Origin: Obelidium mucronatum | Lineage: Eukaryota; Chytridiomycota; Chytridiomycetes; Chytridiales; Chytriomycetaceae | Assembly: GCA_025765595.1 (NCBI GenBank) | Contig: JAIVFH010000151.1 | Location: 1-64,000 of the forward strand | Length of the DNA stretch: 64,000 nt | Direction: 5' to 3' | Part shown: positions 25,446 to 36,579 of the stretch, piece after piece | How positions within the stretch are numbered: position 1 is the first letter of the stretch | How the letters are laid out: each line of letters begins with the position of its first letter | Made by a program: the position numbers and the translations under genes | The notes under the pieces: generated by a model | What the model was told of the DNA's origin: nothing | Databases searched by the model: none | What the model saw: only the letters and a program-made list of their open reading frames with translations

Positions 25446-26377
25446 ATGACACACAAAGGAACAGACTGGAACCGTCATCACGGAGTCGGGTATAAAAAAC
25501 CTTCGAGCCCTTTCAAACCCCCACACACTCTAACCACTATCCTTAAAAAAAAACCACAACAAAACAAGTGAAACTCTACTTGAAAACTGGGTCGAAGAAC
25601 GCGCTGTAAGCGACAAGATCTTGGAAGAACGTAAACAGTTTGCAGGCGTTAGTAAACGCGGTCACAAGGTGAAAAACCTTAGATTGTTTGGGGGGTTTTC
25701 TCCCCCCCATTTCATTTGATCCCCCACTTCAAAGTTCCGAACGACTAACCTCCAACAACAACTTTGTTTATTTAGGATATTCTGATCCATGATCCAAACT
25801 TGCGTGAAATCAGTACAACAAGTAAACTCGCATTTGCAATCTCTGCATCTCGATCAGATCCAAACAAGATTGAACGTGGAAAGAGAAGACAGCTTGTAGA
25901 AGCCGAGTTGATGAAACGTGCAGTGTGAGTAGTGTTGTTTTTTGTATGTAGTGTGTGTGTAAATCTTCAAATATCTGACCCTTTCCAATAGTCAAGAGTC
26001 CATGGAACCACCTGTAGACAGATCAGCCAAAGATTGGATTTCAACAAACCATAACGATTTCTCGACTCAGGCACCATTGTGCACGCTTGGTAAAAAAAAA
26101 AAAATGATTCACATACATGGCACACAAATAATCCTCTTTAAAACTCCTCAAATACAAAGGAGTGCAACCACCACCTTTAGATAAAACCGCTAAATACAGT
26201 CATCCCATCACGTTCTGGTCTGATCACGCGACGAAAGGATGTGGGACTGTGATTTGTTCGACATCCTTCACCGGAAAAGAAGAGCAATTCAATTCTGAGA
26301 CTGGGATTCAGTTTGGTAAACACGCTGCCTTCTCGACTCCAATCAAGGAATTCAATAAGGGTGCTGTGAAGGAATAA
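25446..26377 (+). CDS. SPAG8-like flagellar microtubule inner protein
   Basis: Five exons: 25446-25489, 25569-25668, 25776-25924, 25992-26089, 26160-26377; phases agree, CTAAC/ACTAACC branch sites visible, 202 residues. Pattern shared with animal SPAG8: an N-terminal GETLLENWVEERA (SPAG8: xxLLHQWQEERA), GHKDILI, a GKRRQLVEAELMK block, and a C-terminal SETGIQFGKHAAFSTPI resembling the FRKNCSFSTP segment. Known: SPAG8 lies in the lumen of axonemal doublet microtubules. Presence here implies a zoospore flagellum. Divergent from the neighbour at 25368 with 77 bp between starts. Identification is by motif recall; alignment needed. Confidence 0.62.
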
Positions 26378-26430
26378 AATTAAAAGAAAAATAAATTTGA
26401 GAAAATAAAAAATAAACTTAAAAAAAAAAA

Positions 26431-27424
26431 ATGAAGCTTGATTATGATGTTCTCAACAATGCCACATCCTTCATTGATGCCGTAAAAGACCGATGCTTGG
26501 ACCTTCGATGTAAAGTTTTGTTGCTTCTGGTTGTTTTCTGATGGAGTGATGTGTTTGTTGTGTGTATGGTGTTGGAGAACTACGCAAATGTTACAACCAT
26601 CACTGACGAAACAAACTACAAAAAAAAAACAGCCCTCAAAATCCCAAAGATTGAAAACATTGCAGTAACAAGAGTAAGTCATTGAACTTCAGTTTTGGAT
26701 AGAACTCTATTATAGACTTAAAAACTAAAAACTAAAACACTCACTCACTAGGACCTCAACGATACCATCGATCTCACAGACAATGACCTCACTGTACTCA
26801 CCGACTTTCCGCCAATGACTCGTTTGCGGTCATTACTTGTCTCAAACAACCGAATTTCAACAATCTCGGAAACACTGCCGAAACAGATTCCCAATCTTGA
26901 AAACTTGATTGCAAGCAACAACCAAATCATGGAGCTGGGAGATTTAAATGTATTGGCAGAATTCAAGGGGTTGATTCGGGTTGCATTTCTGGGGAATCCA
27001 GTATGTACAAGAAAGAATTACCGGGCATGGATTATTTTCAAGTGTCCTACAGTGAGAGTGATTGATTTCAGGAAAGTGAAGGATGTGGTGAGTATCCATG
27101 TTGTATATGTCTTTTCAATAACCAATCAAACACAAAAACAAAAAACCAATGGAGCGCGTCGATGCCAAAGCACTGTTTTCTGGCTCGACGCAGGCGCACG
27201 CGCTCGCGTCTGAAACGGCAGCCAGAGTGACGACTTTCACGCCTGGCGACGGCGTCCCGGCGGCCGCGGCCAAGCCTGCTCTCAAGCCGCACGCGGGCCC
27301 GTCGCCCGACGAGGCGCAGCGCATCAAGGCCGCAATCGAGTCCGCCGCGTCGCTGGAGGACGTTGCGCGTCTGAAGCGCCAGCTGGACGGCGGCAGCGTG
27401 CCGGCGGCGAAGAAGGCAAAGTGA
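26431..27424 (+). CDS. LEA1: U2 snRNP component A' (Lea1/SNRPA1-like)
   Basis: Four exons: 26431-26509, 26633-26673, 26752-27087, 27155-27424, phases consistent. The LRR body matches U2A': LDLR...KIPKIENIAVTRDLND, LTVLTDFPPMTRLRSLLVSNNRI, NLIASNNQIMELGDLN, and the cap YRAWIIFKCPTVRVIDFRKVK. The tail has FSGSTQAHALA..TFTPG and GPSPDEAQRIKAAIESA..LEDVARLKRQL, the expected order. It binds U2B'' and helps branch-site recognition. The last exon is strongly GC-rich, unlike exons 1-3. Confidence 0.92.
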
Positions 27425-27466
27425 AAAACAAAACAAAATAAAATAAAATAAAAGAAATTAAAAGAA

Positions 27467-28485
27467 ATGCGATTGAAACCCCGCCAGCAGTTCCTCGCCG
27501 CGCTTGCGCTCCTCGCAACGCTGCCGCTGCTCTACTTTTTCCTCGGACGAAAGATGGGCGAGAAGCCCGGCGAAGGCAAAGTCGACGCAGCGAAGCTCCA
27601 AGTGACTTCGACCCAGCGGGTTGTCGTCTCGCTGACTTCGTTCCCCGGCCGCCTGCACCGCATCAACCAAACAATCCACTCGCTCGGCATGCAGACACTC
27701 ACGCCTGACCGCATCGTGCTGGCGATTCCAAAGGACGGCGTGGTGCGCTTCAAGAACAACTCAGAGACTACAACGCTAAACAGCGCAGATGCGGATCTGC
27801 TCAGGGATCTGCAGAGGCGCTTTCCGTTCCTGTTTGTGCACAAAACAACAGACTACGGATCGGCAACGAAGCTGCTGGGCGCGCTCGAGGTGGGTCGATG
27901 ACGTGTGTTCATATTCGGGATTTCACCAACTTGAGCCAGCTCGAAACAGATCCAGATACAATCATCGTGACCGTCGACGACGACACAATCTACCACCCTT
28001 CCACTGTGCATGCCCTCGTGTCTGCATTGGAGGCACAGAAACATTCTCCCTCTCGCATCAAAGGACCAGTCTGTTTCGTGTGCCAATACTGGCCCAAATG
28101 GTGGTTTGCTGTGTTGCGGCAACAACAGCCTGGAATGTGTAAAGGATTCCTCAACGCTTATGCTGGTGCTGCATACAGAGTTTCCCACTTTACAACACTC
28201 TTTGAAGCTGGAGGCGATGATGGAGAAACTGCCTTGAAACATGCATTCAACCACTCTTCTTGGCCAGGTGTTCCTGAACGTGAATGTCGTTTACATGATG
28301 ATGTTTGGTTGTCTGGTGTCTTGTTCAAGACGAGTCGTGGTCTGATTCGGCCTCATGTCATTTCTCCTGGTTTTGATTCGATTATTGGAGAAATGGGGAA
28401 TACTCAGTTTTCAATCAATAGTGTAAAGAATACTGAGAAGGAATACAGGGATCCTTGTTTAAAGTTTTTTGGTTATCTACAATAA
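27467..28485 (+). CDS. Type II membrane glycosyltransferase-like protein (GT-A, DxD)
   Basis: Exons 27467-27889 and 27940-28485 (50-nt intron, phase 0), 322 residues. One membrane anchor near the N-terminus (FLAALALLATLPLLYFFLG) predicts a Golgi type II topology. The catalytic region has VVVSLTSFPGRLHRINQTI, the metal-binding IIVTVDDDTIYHPS and a later HDDVWLSGVL, a pattern found in fungal and protist GT2-like transferases. Donor and acceptor are unknown. The first exon is GC-rich, continuous with the GC-rich last exon of the preceding gene (43 bp upstream). Confidence 0.75.
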
Positions 28486-28754
28486 AGTGTTTTCTTTGTA
28501 TTTAAATATGCTCATTGCCGAAGGCGATGTATTCATTTTGATGGCTCTCATTATCGCCGAAAGGCGATAAATAGATGTTTTTTTTTTCTTGTCGTATTCT
28601 AGCTTATTCTTGAATTTCTTGTCTAATTGGTACCATATCTTGTGCCTTTTTCGGTTGAGCTTGGGTCTGAGCTTGGGGTTTTATAAATGACGCAGAATCG
28701 ATTGGTTATTGCTCATTCGAAATCAATAGCATAAAAAGGACAACCACAAAACAG
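28486..28754. other. Intergenic stretch with GCCGAAGGC palindromes
   Basis: Contains TTGCCGAAGGCGATG near 28516 and TATCGCCGAAAGGCGATAAA near 28553, two small hairpins akin to those at 18620-18766. The unresolved 5' exon of the downstream dioxygenase gene probably lies here. Confidence 0.5.
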
Positions 28755-29690
28755 ACAACCAACCTACTTCCTCGCCCACGGAAACCCCTTCTGGCTCGTC
28801 GAAAAGAACGGCGCCGGCCCCACATTCCTCAAGAAACTCGGCAAACAAATCCTAAGCAGTCCTTCACCACCTACCTCCGTCTTGATCGTCAGTGCTCACT
28901 GGGAAACACATGATGGCGTCAAAGTGACCACCAATGAGACGCACTCGCTTCTGTTTGATTATTACGGGTTCCCAAAGAACTTTTATGATATTAAATACCC
29001 GGCCAAAGGGGATCCCGCAATGGATAAAGAAACAATCGAGTTGTTGAAAAGGGCTGGATTCAAGGCCCAGCCAGAGACAGATCGCGGTTTAGATCACGGT
29101 GCATTCACTCCACTACTATACATGTACGTTTATCCAACACCATGAATCGCCAACTCATTTGCTGCATTTCCTTTCCTCTTTTCAGGTTCCCCCAACAACA
29201 ACTACCCATCGTACAACTCTCGTTACCTGTCACAAGCTCCCCCACAGAATACTACCGCCTCGGGGAATCCCTCCGCCCGCTCCGTTCACAAGGAGTCCTC
29301 ATCCTCGGCGCGGGGTACCTTCTCCATAACCTCAGAATCATGATCCCGAAAATGTCGCAGAACCCCAAAGAAACGGACCCGATTCTCCCGTGGGCGCAAG
29401 AGTTTATTAATGCGACACGGAACGCTGTTTTGGAAGAACGGCAGGGGAATGGACGACGCGATGCGGTTGTTGGGTTGTTTGGGAATGAACACTTTAGGAT
29501 GGCGCATCCGACGCCAGAGCATTTTGCTCCTTTCGTTGTTGCGGCTGGCGCGGGTAGCAGTGGTGGTGTTGGTGGTGGCGGTGACGATACTGTCGAGTTG
29601 GTGCATGAATACTGGTTTGCGGGGTGCGAGAGTCAGGATTCTTACCGTTTCGGGAGCGTTCCTTTAGGAGGAGGATCAGATGAACTATAA
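28755..29690 (+). CDS. LigB/DODA-type extradiol dioxygenase (start exon unresolved)
   Basis: Exons about 28755-29123 and 29186-29690 (62-nt intron, phase 2). The protein opens with PTYFLAHGNPFWLVE and continues LIVSAHWETHDG, TDRGLDHGAFTPLLYM, LPIVQLSL and GVLILGAGYLLHNL, the metal-site and core motifs of the 4,5-DOPA dioxygenase/YgiD branch of the LigB family (His of AHG, SAHW, DHG). No in-frame ATG precedes the first conserved motif; a short upstream exon is expected, ATG at 28687 being one candidate but its phase does not fit. Probably opens aromatic rings of catechol-type substrates with Fe(II) or Zn(II). A Gly-rich insert sits near the C-terminus. Confidence 0.82.
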
Positions 29691-29779
29691 TATATATCTT
29701 TTGCATTAAATTTAAAATAAACCCAATTGTTTAAAAACTCTTTCTGCTTTCTTTGTCTTTTTTTTTACTCTTTATAAAA

Positions 29780-31244
29780 ATGGACCCTTCAACTGTCACA
29801 CAACCTGTCAAAGAATACGAGAATATTGAGATTCAAGATGCCTCCGACCCTCGCGATTCCACAGGAACACTTGTCGTTGATGCTAGTTCTTTTCCTTTTT
29901 CGAAAGTATCCGATTCAGCAGAGATCGCAGAAACGCGTCGAGGAGGTGATTGTGTGGGAACAGGCCTACCTTCAACATATCGCCTTTTGAAACGTGAAGC
30001 CATGCCGGATTGGTACCAGGTAAATAATAAAAAATATATATATTTGATGAATACATTCCGCCCGCATGTGTTTTTCTTTCTAAACGTTTGCTCCTCCAAA
30101 CTCCAAAGCATGAGAAGTTTATCTGGTCAGGCTACAGACCAATCAATCCATCCATCAAAGCCTGTATTCTTTCCCTCTTTACACACGTTCACAACGAAAC
30201 CGGGAATATATGGACACATCTGATCGGCTCGATCCTGTTTATTGCTCTGACTGGATACACATGGGGCTATTTGTTTCGGAAACAAGGACTTGTCGGGGTC
30301 GACTGGCGCGATCATTTGATTGCCGCTGAACTGTAAGAATTGAAAACTTAATCATTACGTGGCTATTAATTCCCTTAACATCTTTTGATGAACAAAAAAG
30401 GCATTTAAGCGTGATTTCGTGCTTCACATTCTCTACTCTATTCCACACAATGTGTTGTCACTCGCAAACCGTGCATCGATCGTGTTTGAAGGCGGATTAC
30501 GTGGGGATTGTTTTTCATATCGGTGGTTGCTTCTTGGCAAGCGTCTATTATTTGTTCTATTGCAACGAAACTCTACGGATAGTGTACATGAGTTTGATTT
30601 TTGGAACAGGCCTGGCTGTCGTTGAGTGTTTCTTTGTTTTTGCTTCATTTTCTTGGGCTAAAACCTGTTCAATCGAACACACACAATTAATCATGAAAAA
30701 AAAGACTGTTACAAACGTGTCAAAACGGTTCTTGAAGCGTGAATACGCGAAATTACGATTAGGCCTCTTTATTGCGTTTGGAATGATTGGGATAGTCCCG
30801 ATTGCTCATGCTTGTGTCTTGCACGGGGTGAGTCATCAATCTCTTAAATAGTTATGAAAACCGACGCGTTTCCCATTCCAAGTTTTCATTCACCCAACGC
30901 GCTATTGGTCTCAACTACATCTTCCTGGTGGCGCTTTCGAATCTTGGTGGATCCATGATTTTCAACTTTCGTATTCCAGAGAGGTTTGCGCCTGGCGCAT
31001 TTGATTATTGGGTAACCCTTATTGAGCTATATTGTTTTGCACAAAAAAAAATGTTTAAAAAAATACGCTTATATTTGTGCAGGGGCAATCACATCAAATT
31101 ATGCACGTGTGTATTGTAATGGGGGCTATATCGCATTACCTTGGGTTTATCCAAGCGTTCCAGTTTTGGCATTTCCGAAACGGAGACTGTATGATTCCGT
31201 TGATTGAAATGGATCTTCAAGCAGCAAGTACATCTGGATGGTAG
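29780..31244 (+). CDS. PAQR-family receptor (AdipoR/Izh-like, hemolysin III superfamily)
   Basis: Five exons: 29780-30019, 30109-30332, 30401-30827, 30883-31011, 31083-31244, all phase-consistent, 393 residues. Family signatures: HVHNETGNIWTHLIG, the SxxxHxxxxHS motif as STLFHTMCCHS, and the C-terminal HQIMHVCIVMG. These give the Asp/His zinc site of AdipoR-type ceramidases. The region between helices has an extra basic loop (MKKKTVTNVSKRFLKREY). The N-terminus (about 75 residues) is polar and cytosolic. In fungi such proteins influence zinc and lipid homeostasis. Confidence 0.9.
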
Positions 31245-31245
31245 T

Positions 31246-32256
31246 AGCATTTTCAAAAAAAAAATTAAAATAATTCCTATGTTCAATTCATTAAAATGTG
31301 TTAAACTGTTGTTGAGTCTGGCCATTACCCATTTTGATCACCCTAAATTCAACACTCTCTTTACAATCTTCTCGATAATCTCCTTTTTTTTTTTTTTGCA
31401 TATTTTCCCAGGTCCAAATACTGAGTAAAATGGATAAGTTGATGCAGACGGCACTTGGACAAGAGGTGGTGCAAAGGCAGACAGTATCCACCTTCCAAAA
31501 CAAAACTTTCCTGTCAAGCCCTCTAGGGCCCCTGAGATCTCAAATGATGGCGCAGCATTCCATCTGAAGTATTGATTGCCGACCTGCTGGGCAGAGAAGC
31601 AGGTGTGTCAGAAATTTGTGTATTCCTGCCGCCAAACCAACGTGGTGGGTCTGACCAACCGCCCCCAGAATCAACGCAACTGTCAATAACAGGCAAAACT
31701 GTTTCAAAGACTTCTGCGACTTGAACTGTAGCACTGCAGGTTTCCTAGGTCTCACACAAAGCTTGAGTTTGGCTTGCAAAGTTTGTCAAAATCATTGATA
31801 AAAACCAATTGGTTAATCGCACCATCCTTGCTCAGTTTGTGAAAAATACTTGGCCGCGGTGGGGGCAACCAACTCCAAACATTTGAGCTATGAATACGAG
31901 TACGTTGCAGTCTGTCACAACCAACAACAAACAATCTGAAAAAAAATCTACACCATCAAAAACTTCAATAAGATCTTTCACAATTCAACATGCAGGCATC
32001 AACTTCATTTTTAGATTTAGAAAATATTTGGCAAATCAGAGTCTCTCCTGGACCAAAAAGTAATAATCGTTTGAGTTGGATAAGTTTGGAGCTGTTCTTG
32101 CTCTGAAGTCTTTTTCTTTTATCAGGTGTGTCCAGTATGTGGTTATTTGATTACAAAGCAAGGATAAACTAAATACCGATGGCAAAATAACTCTATTCCC
32201 CTTTCTTTTACTCTACATGAAAATACCAAAAAATTAAAATTATAGCGGCCTTTTTT
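31246..32256. other. Gene-poor region with a possible CRN C-terminal relic
   Basis: About 1 kb without a clear gene. On the minus strand at about 31323-31400 a frame reads QKKKKGDYREDCKESVEFRV then IKMG, closely like the end of the CRN-like protein at 2989-5264 (KKRKKEIDEIGKKVEFRVIK). Upstream in that direction (to about 31930) frames are broken and not recognisable. A decayed CRN fragment is possible. Confidence 0.35.
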
Positions 32257-33912
32257 TTAAGCCTTTGGAGCAACCGTGAAGGATGGAACGTTAGTCAACA
32301 ACCAGAAGAGACCACCAGCAGTGATAGAAGCCACTGGCAGAGTTAAAGCCCATGAGAGAGCAATCCAACCAAACATCTTCCAGTTAATCGCCTTGTAGTT
32401 ACCCCCCACAATACCAACTCCAAGAGTGGCACCGACAATGCATTGGGAAGTAGAAACTGGAAGAGCCAAGAAAGCGGCAGTAATAACAGTCAACGCGGCA
32501 CCCAGTTCCATAGCGAATCCACGCGATGGGGAGTGGTATGTCAAGTTGTTACCCAAGTTACGCATGATATTGTATCCATAGAAGGCAAGACCAAAGTTGA
32601 TGGCAACACCACCGAACGCCAACATCCAAACTGGAACTGGAGCCTTGGCGTTGGAAGCAAGCTGACCATTCGCCCAGATACTATACACACCCGCGAAAGG
32701 ACCCACAGAGTTGGCCACATCGTTGGAACCGTGAGAGAAGGACGCGAAGGAAGCAGTCATGACTTGGAGGAACGAGAACAAGTATTCAGTCTTGTTGTCG
32801 TACAAGTGAACGTTTTGGTGCAAGTGCTTGGCAGAGTCGTATTGGTCCTTGGCAATGTCATTGTAGAAACCTTTCAAGGCAACCTTCTTGAACTTGATCC
32901 AAGCTGGGTGTCCCTTCTCTTCAACAACCTCGGCGTCAGCGGCGGCGGCCTCCTTGACTTCTTCAACGACTTCAGTAGTAGTTTCAACGCCTTCAAGCTT
33001 AATATGTGGGGTCATGGCTTCGTTCAAGGTAGCAGCCAAGTTCTCATCACGTGGTTGAGTAGGGACAAACCAAATGTAAAAGATGTGGTACCACTTCAAG
33101 TTCTCTTCCTTAACCAACCGTCTCATGAAGAATGGAATAGCGAACGCGACACAGAACAGCAAAATAACACCAGTCATGGACCCGATAATCGTGAACGCCT
33201 TGGCAAGGTCTCCATTGAGCGTAACAGCACCACCTGGATTGTTCCCACCGACAGCGATACCCCAATCACCACGCCCGTTCTTCATGATAACAAAGAAGGA
33301 GACAATGAACCCAGTCAATGTAAAGTACACGGGGATAGAGTAGATACCACGGGTAAGTGAGTGCTCAGGGTTGGAAAAGACAATGAAACGAGTGAGTCCG
33401 TAAATGGTACCAGCGAGAATCGCAGACAAGGTTGGCGCGAGAACCCATCCAGAGACAACGTACGCGACACCACGACCGTTCCAGCCCCAGTTGACGGCTT
33501 CAGTACCGTAGGCGGCAACACCGACACCGACCAAGGCGCAGACAATAGAGTGGGTGGTGGATGGGTGCATACCGATACGGATACAACCCATAATCCAGAG
33601 CGAGGATGCAATCAAGGCACACATGAATGCAGTCATGAGCAAATCTTGACGAGCGGCAAAGTAGGCAGAGTTGACAATGTTGTCCTTGATGGTTCCAGTG
33701 TTGGCAGCTCCCAAAAGAACAGCACCTCCGAATTCAGTGAACAAGGCAATGCAGACGGCTTGGGTGTAAGTCAAGGATCGGGATCCGACAGAGGTGGCGA
33801 AGGAGTTGGCCACATCGTTGGCTCCGATAGAGTAACCGTCGAGGAACGCAAAGAGAAGCGTGATCACAAAGATCCCAGTGTATGAGTTGATTGGGAGGGG
33901 GACGATGGCCAT
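32257..33912 (-). CDS. PHO89: PiT/PHO89-type inorganic phosphate transporter
   Basis: 551 residues, one exon. Two copies of the PiT signature: GANDVANSFATSVGSRSLT near the N-terminus and SHGSNDVANSVGPFAGVY in the second half, each starting a membrane block, with a large cytosolic loop rich in Glu/Ala between (VEEVKEAAAADAEVVEEKG). About 11-12 membrane segments. Na+- or H+-coupled phosphate uptake at the plasma membrane by family. Codon use is strongly biased (few rare codons), suggesting high expression. A hairpin lies about 70-100 bp upstream of the start. Confidence 0.95.
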   Translation of the reverse strand: MAIVPLPINSYTGIFVITLLFAFLDGYSIGANDVANSFATSVGSRSLTYTQAVCIALFTEFGGAVLLGAANTGTIKDNIVNSAYFAARQDLLMTAFMCALIASSLWIMGCIRIGMHPSTTHSIVCALVGVGVAAYGTEAVNWGWNGRGVAYVVSGWVLAPTLSAILAGTIYGLTRFIVFSNPEHSLTRGIYSIPVYFTLTGFIVSFFVIMKNGRGDWGIAVGGNNPGGAVTLNGDLAKAFTIIGSMTGVILLFCVAFAIPFFMRRLVKEENLKWYHIFYIWFVPTQPRDENLAATLNEAMTPHIKLEGVETTTEVVEEVKEAAAADAEVVEEKGHPAWIKFKKVALKGFYNDIAKDQYDSAKHLHQNVHLYDNKTEYLFSFLQVMTASFASFSHGSNDVANSVGPFAGVYSIWANGQLASNAKAPVPVWMLAFGGVAINFGLAFYGYNIMRNLGNNLTYHSPSRGFAMELGAALTVITAAFLALPVSTSQCIVGATLGVGIVGGNYKAINWKMFGWIALSWALTLPVASITAGGLFWLLTNVPSFTVAPKA

Positions 33913-34339
33913 TTTTGCGTGTGTGATTTCAGAAGCGAAGTTATCTTCGCGGCTTTTATCCGGTTTTCAGTTTGATTTAATCAGGCGTGCCCGTGTAGGC
34001 ACGCGCCTGAAAAAACATGGAATTTTGATATGGATACAATGGATATGATCCATTCAATATAGGGGAGGCAACGGTAGATTGTAAACCGATAAAGATTCCA
34101 TCATGATATGCTGCAACGATACTCATCAGTAACGCTTTTGTTCAAACTGTGTCTTTGCTTTTGCATGCTCTACAGGGGGCACGCGCTTTTGAAAAAAAAT
34201 TCTCCATCCTGGAGATTGCTGAACTTGTTATTCCACCCCTAATTTCTATGGATTTTTGATTTCGGTAATTGAAACAGGAGAAAAGACATAAATCGAGTCA
34301 CTTTCCTTCATCGTTGAGGGAGCCATTACTAATTTTATT
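33913..34339. other. Intergenic region with a strong hairpin (33981-34010)
   Basis: TCAGGCGTGCC at 33981-33991 can pair with GGCACGCGCCTGA at 33998-34010 (two extra bases), just upstream of the phosphate transporter start. It could be a regulatory site or another member of the GC-palindrome class. Nothing else seen in this stretch. Confidence 0.45.
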
Positions 34340-36528
34340 TTATTCACTTTTGACTTTTCCACCCTTCCGCTTCTGGATCTCCTTCTTGATTTCTTGTACA
34401 ATCGTTGAAAACAGGGGAACTTGGGGATTTTAAGTTTTTTGTTGAGTTTTTTTAAGTGTTATTTTCAACGAAAAAAAAAAATACCAAAACAGTATGAAAA
34501 ACTAACCCAAGACTGGCAAAAACAAGGGCAAATAAACCGCCAATTTATGTTCATCCGGGAAATACAATAGAGAAACCATGGTTGGATCGAAAAAGGCTCG
34601 TTCTGCGGCCGTGATTGCCGCGATTGACGCCGCCAACGCTACATCATGTTGATTTACGTCACCACCGTCATCCTCTGACACTCCTCCTGCCAAAGGATCA
34701 GATAGTATTTGTTGTACTTTATGAATCGCGTTCAATGAGAGCATAATCTAGTGCAAAGAAATCAAACTATTCGTTTAGTAATCAACTTTAAAAAAAAAGC
34801 ACTCACTTCGTCTCGGATGTGATCCAACACCACCATATTCTCCATAGATTCAATCAAAGTAATCAGAGAATTGAGTGTTGAAATAGCATCGCCGATATTT
34901 TTAACAGTAGTGTATCGTGTCAAGCGATCCAACTCCCATTTTGTGATACCAGCCGTAGATCCAGCATACGTAAATGAGAATCCAGGCTTAAGAAAAAAAA
35001 AAGTAATGAATATCAATGGCATGGAAAAAATTACAGAATCCCTCACACACACATTCAAGACTCACCAACAACTTTTCAGCAGCTGCACCCAATTCCACAG
35101 TCTTGACACCCAATAAACCCCTCATTTGCTCCAAAAACACATTCATGGGCCCTTCAAGCTCTTCTTTTGAATCGAGTTTATATATCCGCACATTTGTTTG
35201 AGAGTTGGTTTGAATCTTGGGAGAGTGTTGATCTGGATTCAATACCACGATTCCTCCCCATTGAGGAATAGAGAATGCATTTGTTTCAACGAGTGGTGCG
35301 TCTTTGGTGTTGGCGGATGCAATGTACAAGGGGCTTTGCGATTGGGTGGGTACGTAAAGAACAAAGTTGATTGGTGGGGATGTGGAAACCGAGGAACCTA
35401 TAATATGTGTTTTTTGTCGTGGTTGAATTTTCTTGGTTGTGCAAGTGGACAGACGGTACCATCGAATCCCCATTCGGCAGAGTTGATAAAGTGGGGAAGG
35501 TGGTGTGGATACAACACATGGTTGGATCCGACTTTTTCTGGTTGAATCGCGAGGGTGGTATAGTATTGAACCTGAGAAGCAACTTTGATGTCAAACAGTT
35601 TCTTCATGATGGCCACAAAGTCTTGGAAATAATCTGATTGGATTCCCATGTTTAGAGTATTATAACATTCGAAAAAAAAAAACCTTGGATGGCATCGTCA
35701 ATATTCCAATCCAGAAGAAGCGATTGGGGATCGGCGTTGAGGAGATTAAACATGAGCTGGTATTCGTTTGCATACTTGATCTTTCGCATACTTCCTGGGT
35801 CCTATTCGATATCAGCCAAACAAAAAAAACACGCAACACATGAGTCCATGGGGATACTGAATAATATCCAAGATTGCAAACATTGCTCGCAGCTTCAGCG
35901 TTGATTGCCCCCAAGTCCCTGTGTTCACTCGCAAACAGGCCGCCCACAACGGCAGCAATCTGGGCACTGATTCCGTCCGCATTCGCACACGGCAAAACCG
36001 TCTGAATGCTGATGATGCGATCTGCGGCCACCGAGACAGCGCCAGCCTTGTTGATGCTCTGCGCGCCGCACCGCACGTTTACCGCGTAGACGCCGTTTGA
36101 CGTCGCTAAAGAGCCAAAGCAGTCAGCGCGCACGCAAAGAAACAGCCAGCCAATCAAAACTCAAACGCACCAGTCTCTGTGCGGCCGTCGACGGCAAAGC
36201 GCAGTGCGCCAAAGGCCGCGTTGAGTTGGCTTTGCACGGCCGCCGCCACGGCGCCAGCGTCGACCACCGCCGCGTCTTCGGCGGCGAAGCGCAGCGAGAG
36301 GCGCGTGGAAAAGCGCTGTTTGGCGCAGTGAGTCATCGGCCAGCAACGCAGCGAAACACAAACCAGCGCCAGGGGCGACTCAGCCAGCGCGCGCACCGCG
36401 TCGCCCGGGACGCTCGCGCGGTGCACCTGCGTCGTGTGCCACCACACGGGCACAAAGAGTGCAATCACCACACACAGACTGAGCACTGTCTGCACTTTGA
36501 CCAGCTCGTGCAGCGAGGTGCTCGACAT
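34340..36528 (-). CDS. GPI17: GPI transamidase subunit PIG-S/Gpi17
   Basis: Eight exons: 36171-36528, 35858-36105, 35684-35801, 35460-35633, 35066-35397, 34807-34986, 34507-34747, 34340-34419; phases agree, 576 residues. Matches PIG-S landmarks in order: N-terminal membrane anchor then VPVWWHTTQVHRASVP, EYQLMFNLLNADPQ, GSSVSTSPPINFVLYVP, TNAFSIPQWGGIVVLN, TKWELDRLTRYTTVKNI, AFFDPTMVSLLYFPDEHKLA and the C-terminal membrane anchor VYLPLFLPVLVPLF. An ER-lumen core subunit of the complex that attaches GPI anchors; several predicted GPI proteins lie in this same window. The first two exons are GC-rich with Ala/Val-rich coding, unlike the AT-richer later exons. Confidence 0.93.
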
Positions 36529-36579
36529 TTTCTCTTTATTGAATAAACACGGACTCAAGCTTTATTATTATATCTTTTA

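Noticed and set aside
32443..33885. Long plus-strand frames opposite the phosphate transporter
   Set aside because: They arise from biased codon use on the coding strand; no domains or splice logic.
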